A stretch of 40,144 bases of DNA from Paraburkholderia sp. CNPSo 3272. Its GTDB lineage: Bacteria > Pseudomonadota > Gammaproteobacteria > Burkholderiales > Burkholderiaceae. A program made the position numbers and the translations under genes. The notes under the pieces were generated by a model, which saw only the letters and a program-made list of their open reading frames with translations, did no database searches and was not told the origin of the DNA. The stretch is from NCBI RefSeq assembly GCF_024206495.1, contig NZ_JAMBPQ010000056.1, forward strand, positions 1 to 40,144, read 5' to 3'. This document shows, one piece after another, positions 39,897 through 40,144 of this stretch; position 1 is the first letter of the stretch, and each line of letters starts with the position of its first letter.

Positions 39897-40144
39897 TGTA
39901 TTAGCCGGGACTCGATCTGACAGGTAGTCGGGCCGATAGAAAGGAAGCGATCAATGGGGAATGAGTTTCTCCTTGGCCAATTCCAGCGAATCGAGAAAGG
40001 TGCACATCGGTGTCTTGCCGTAACACCAACGCCCCTGATGCTCCCGTTCATTGTTGTACTGGTCGAGCCACGCATCAAGGTCCGTCTGCAAGGTGGCAAT
40101 CGATTCGTAGATCTTCTTGCGAAAAGCGATGCGGTAGAACTCGT
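39897..40144 (-). mobile_element. IS481-like element, 3' end (runs off the window)
   Basis: The transposase reading frame ends at 39951. Past it, the minus strand reads CCTGTCAGATCGAGTCCCGG then CTAATACA, which looks like a terminal inverted repeat ending at 39897 in TG/CA fashion. The rest of the element lies beyond 40144, so the opposite repeat and the target duplication cannot be seen. Confidence 0.65.
39951..40144 (-). CDS. IS481-like transposase, C-terminal fragment (partial at window edge)
   Basis: The last 64 codons of an integrase-core transposase read EFYRIAFRKKIYESIATLQT, then DLDAWLDQYNNEREHQGRW, and CYGKTPMCTFLDSLELAKEK. EFYRxAFRxKxY, DxWLxxYNxxRxHQGxxCxGxTPM is the typical end of the rve domain of IS481 (and related IS3) transposases; the Glu of the DDE triad lies upstream, outside the window. 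The stop is TGA at 39951-39953. Confidence 0.85.
   Translation of the reverse strand, partial: EFYRIAFRKKIYESIATLQTDLDAWLDQYNNEREHQGRWCYGKTPMCTFLDSLELAKEKLIPH

Noticed and set aside
1..40144. CRISPR arrays
   Set aside because: No series of regularly spaced direct repeats of 23-40 bp was seen. The composite island repeats are too far apart and too few.

Overview
The window is GC-rich DNA with the gene content, codon use and O-antigen gene order of a betaproteobacterium of the Burkholderia sensu lato group (Burkholderia, Paraburkholderia or Caballeronia). That placement rests on family recognition; I could not run a search. It is a surface-polysaccharide locus split by a roughly 12 kb plasmid-like island.

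Region 1 (1-8.6 kb) holds manB (phosphomannomutase/phosphoglucomutase, minus strand), then a plus-strand run: an O-antigen flippase, a family 2 glycosyltransferase, and a three-gene lipid-linked sugar module (GtrB-like transferase, GtrA-like flippase, GT-C-like membrane protein). A 1159-bp IS200/IS605-type element carrying only tnpB sits exactly between the flippase and the glycosyltransferase.

Region 2 (8.6-20.9 kb) is the island. It begins with 1.6 kb of ORF-poor, hairpin-rich DNA, followed by a tyrosine recombinase, a core-binding-domain-like protein and a StbB-like protein whose Walker A lysine is replaced. On the minus strand are an array of very small single-span membrane proteins in a repeated three-gene order (beta-gamma-alpha), a coupled pair of other small membrane proteins, a ParM/ParR-like segregation pair and a ParB-type HTH protein. 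Palindromes of the form GTTTAGGCGCCTAAAC are scattered through the region, several inside a longer repeat. No replication initiator and no canonical ParA were found, so it looks like an integrated or decaying plasmid or ICE.

Region 3 (20.1-23.1 kb) is the lrgA-lrgB operon, with degenerate lrgB fragments on both sides and one small intact gene.

Region 4 (23.1-40.1 kb) resumes the polysaccharide locus. On the plus strand are manC, a GT4 glycosyltransferase, galE, cysC (APS kinase) and a second gtrA. On the minus strand are a wbiG-wbiH-wbiI-like O-antigen initiation block with a GT2 glycosyltransferase, then a second GT-C protein and a second GtrB. A PAPS-type sulfotransferase and a zinc-ribbon SAM methyltransferase follow on the plus strand. 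The window ends inside an IS481-like transposase gene.

Taken together, manB/manC and galE supply nucleotide sugars. The wbiG/H/I-like genes make and initiate the lipid-linked repeat, the glycosyltransferases extend it and the flippase exports it. Two GtrB/GtrA/GT-C sets can decorate the polymer outside the cytoplasm. CysC plus the sulfotransferase suggest it may also be sulfated. The most unusual content is the repeated micro-membrane-protein array inside an island rich in segregation genes.
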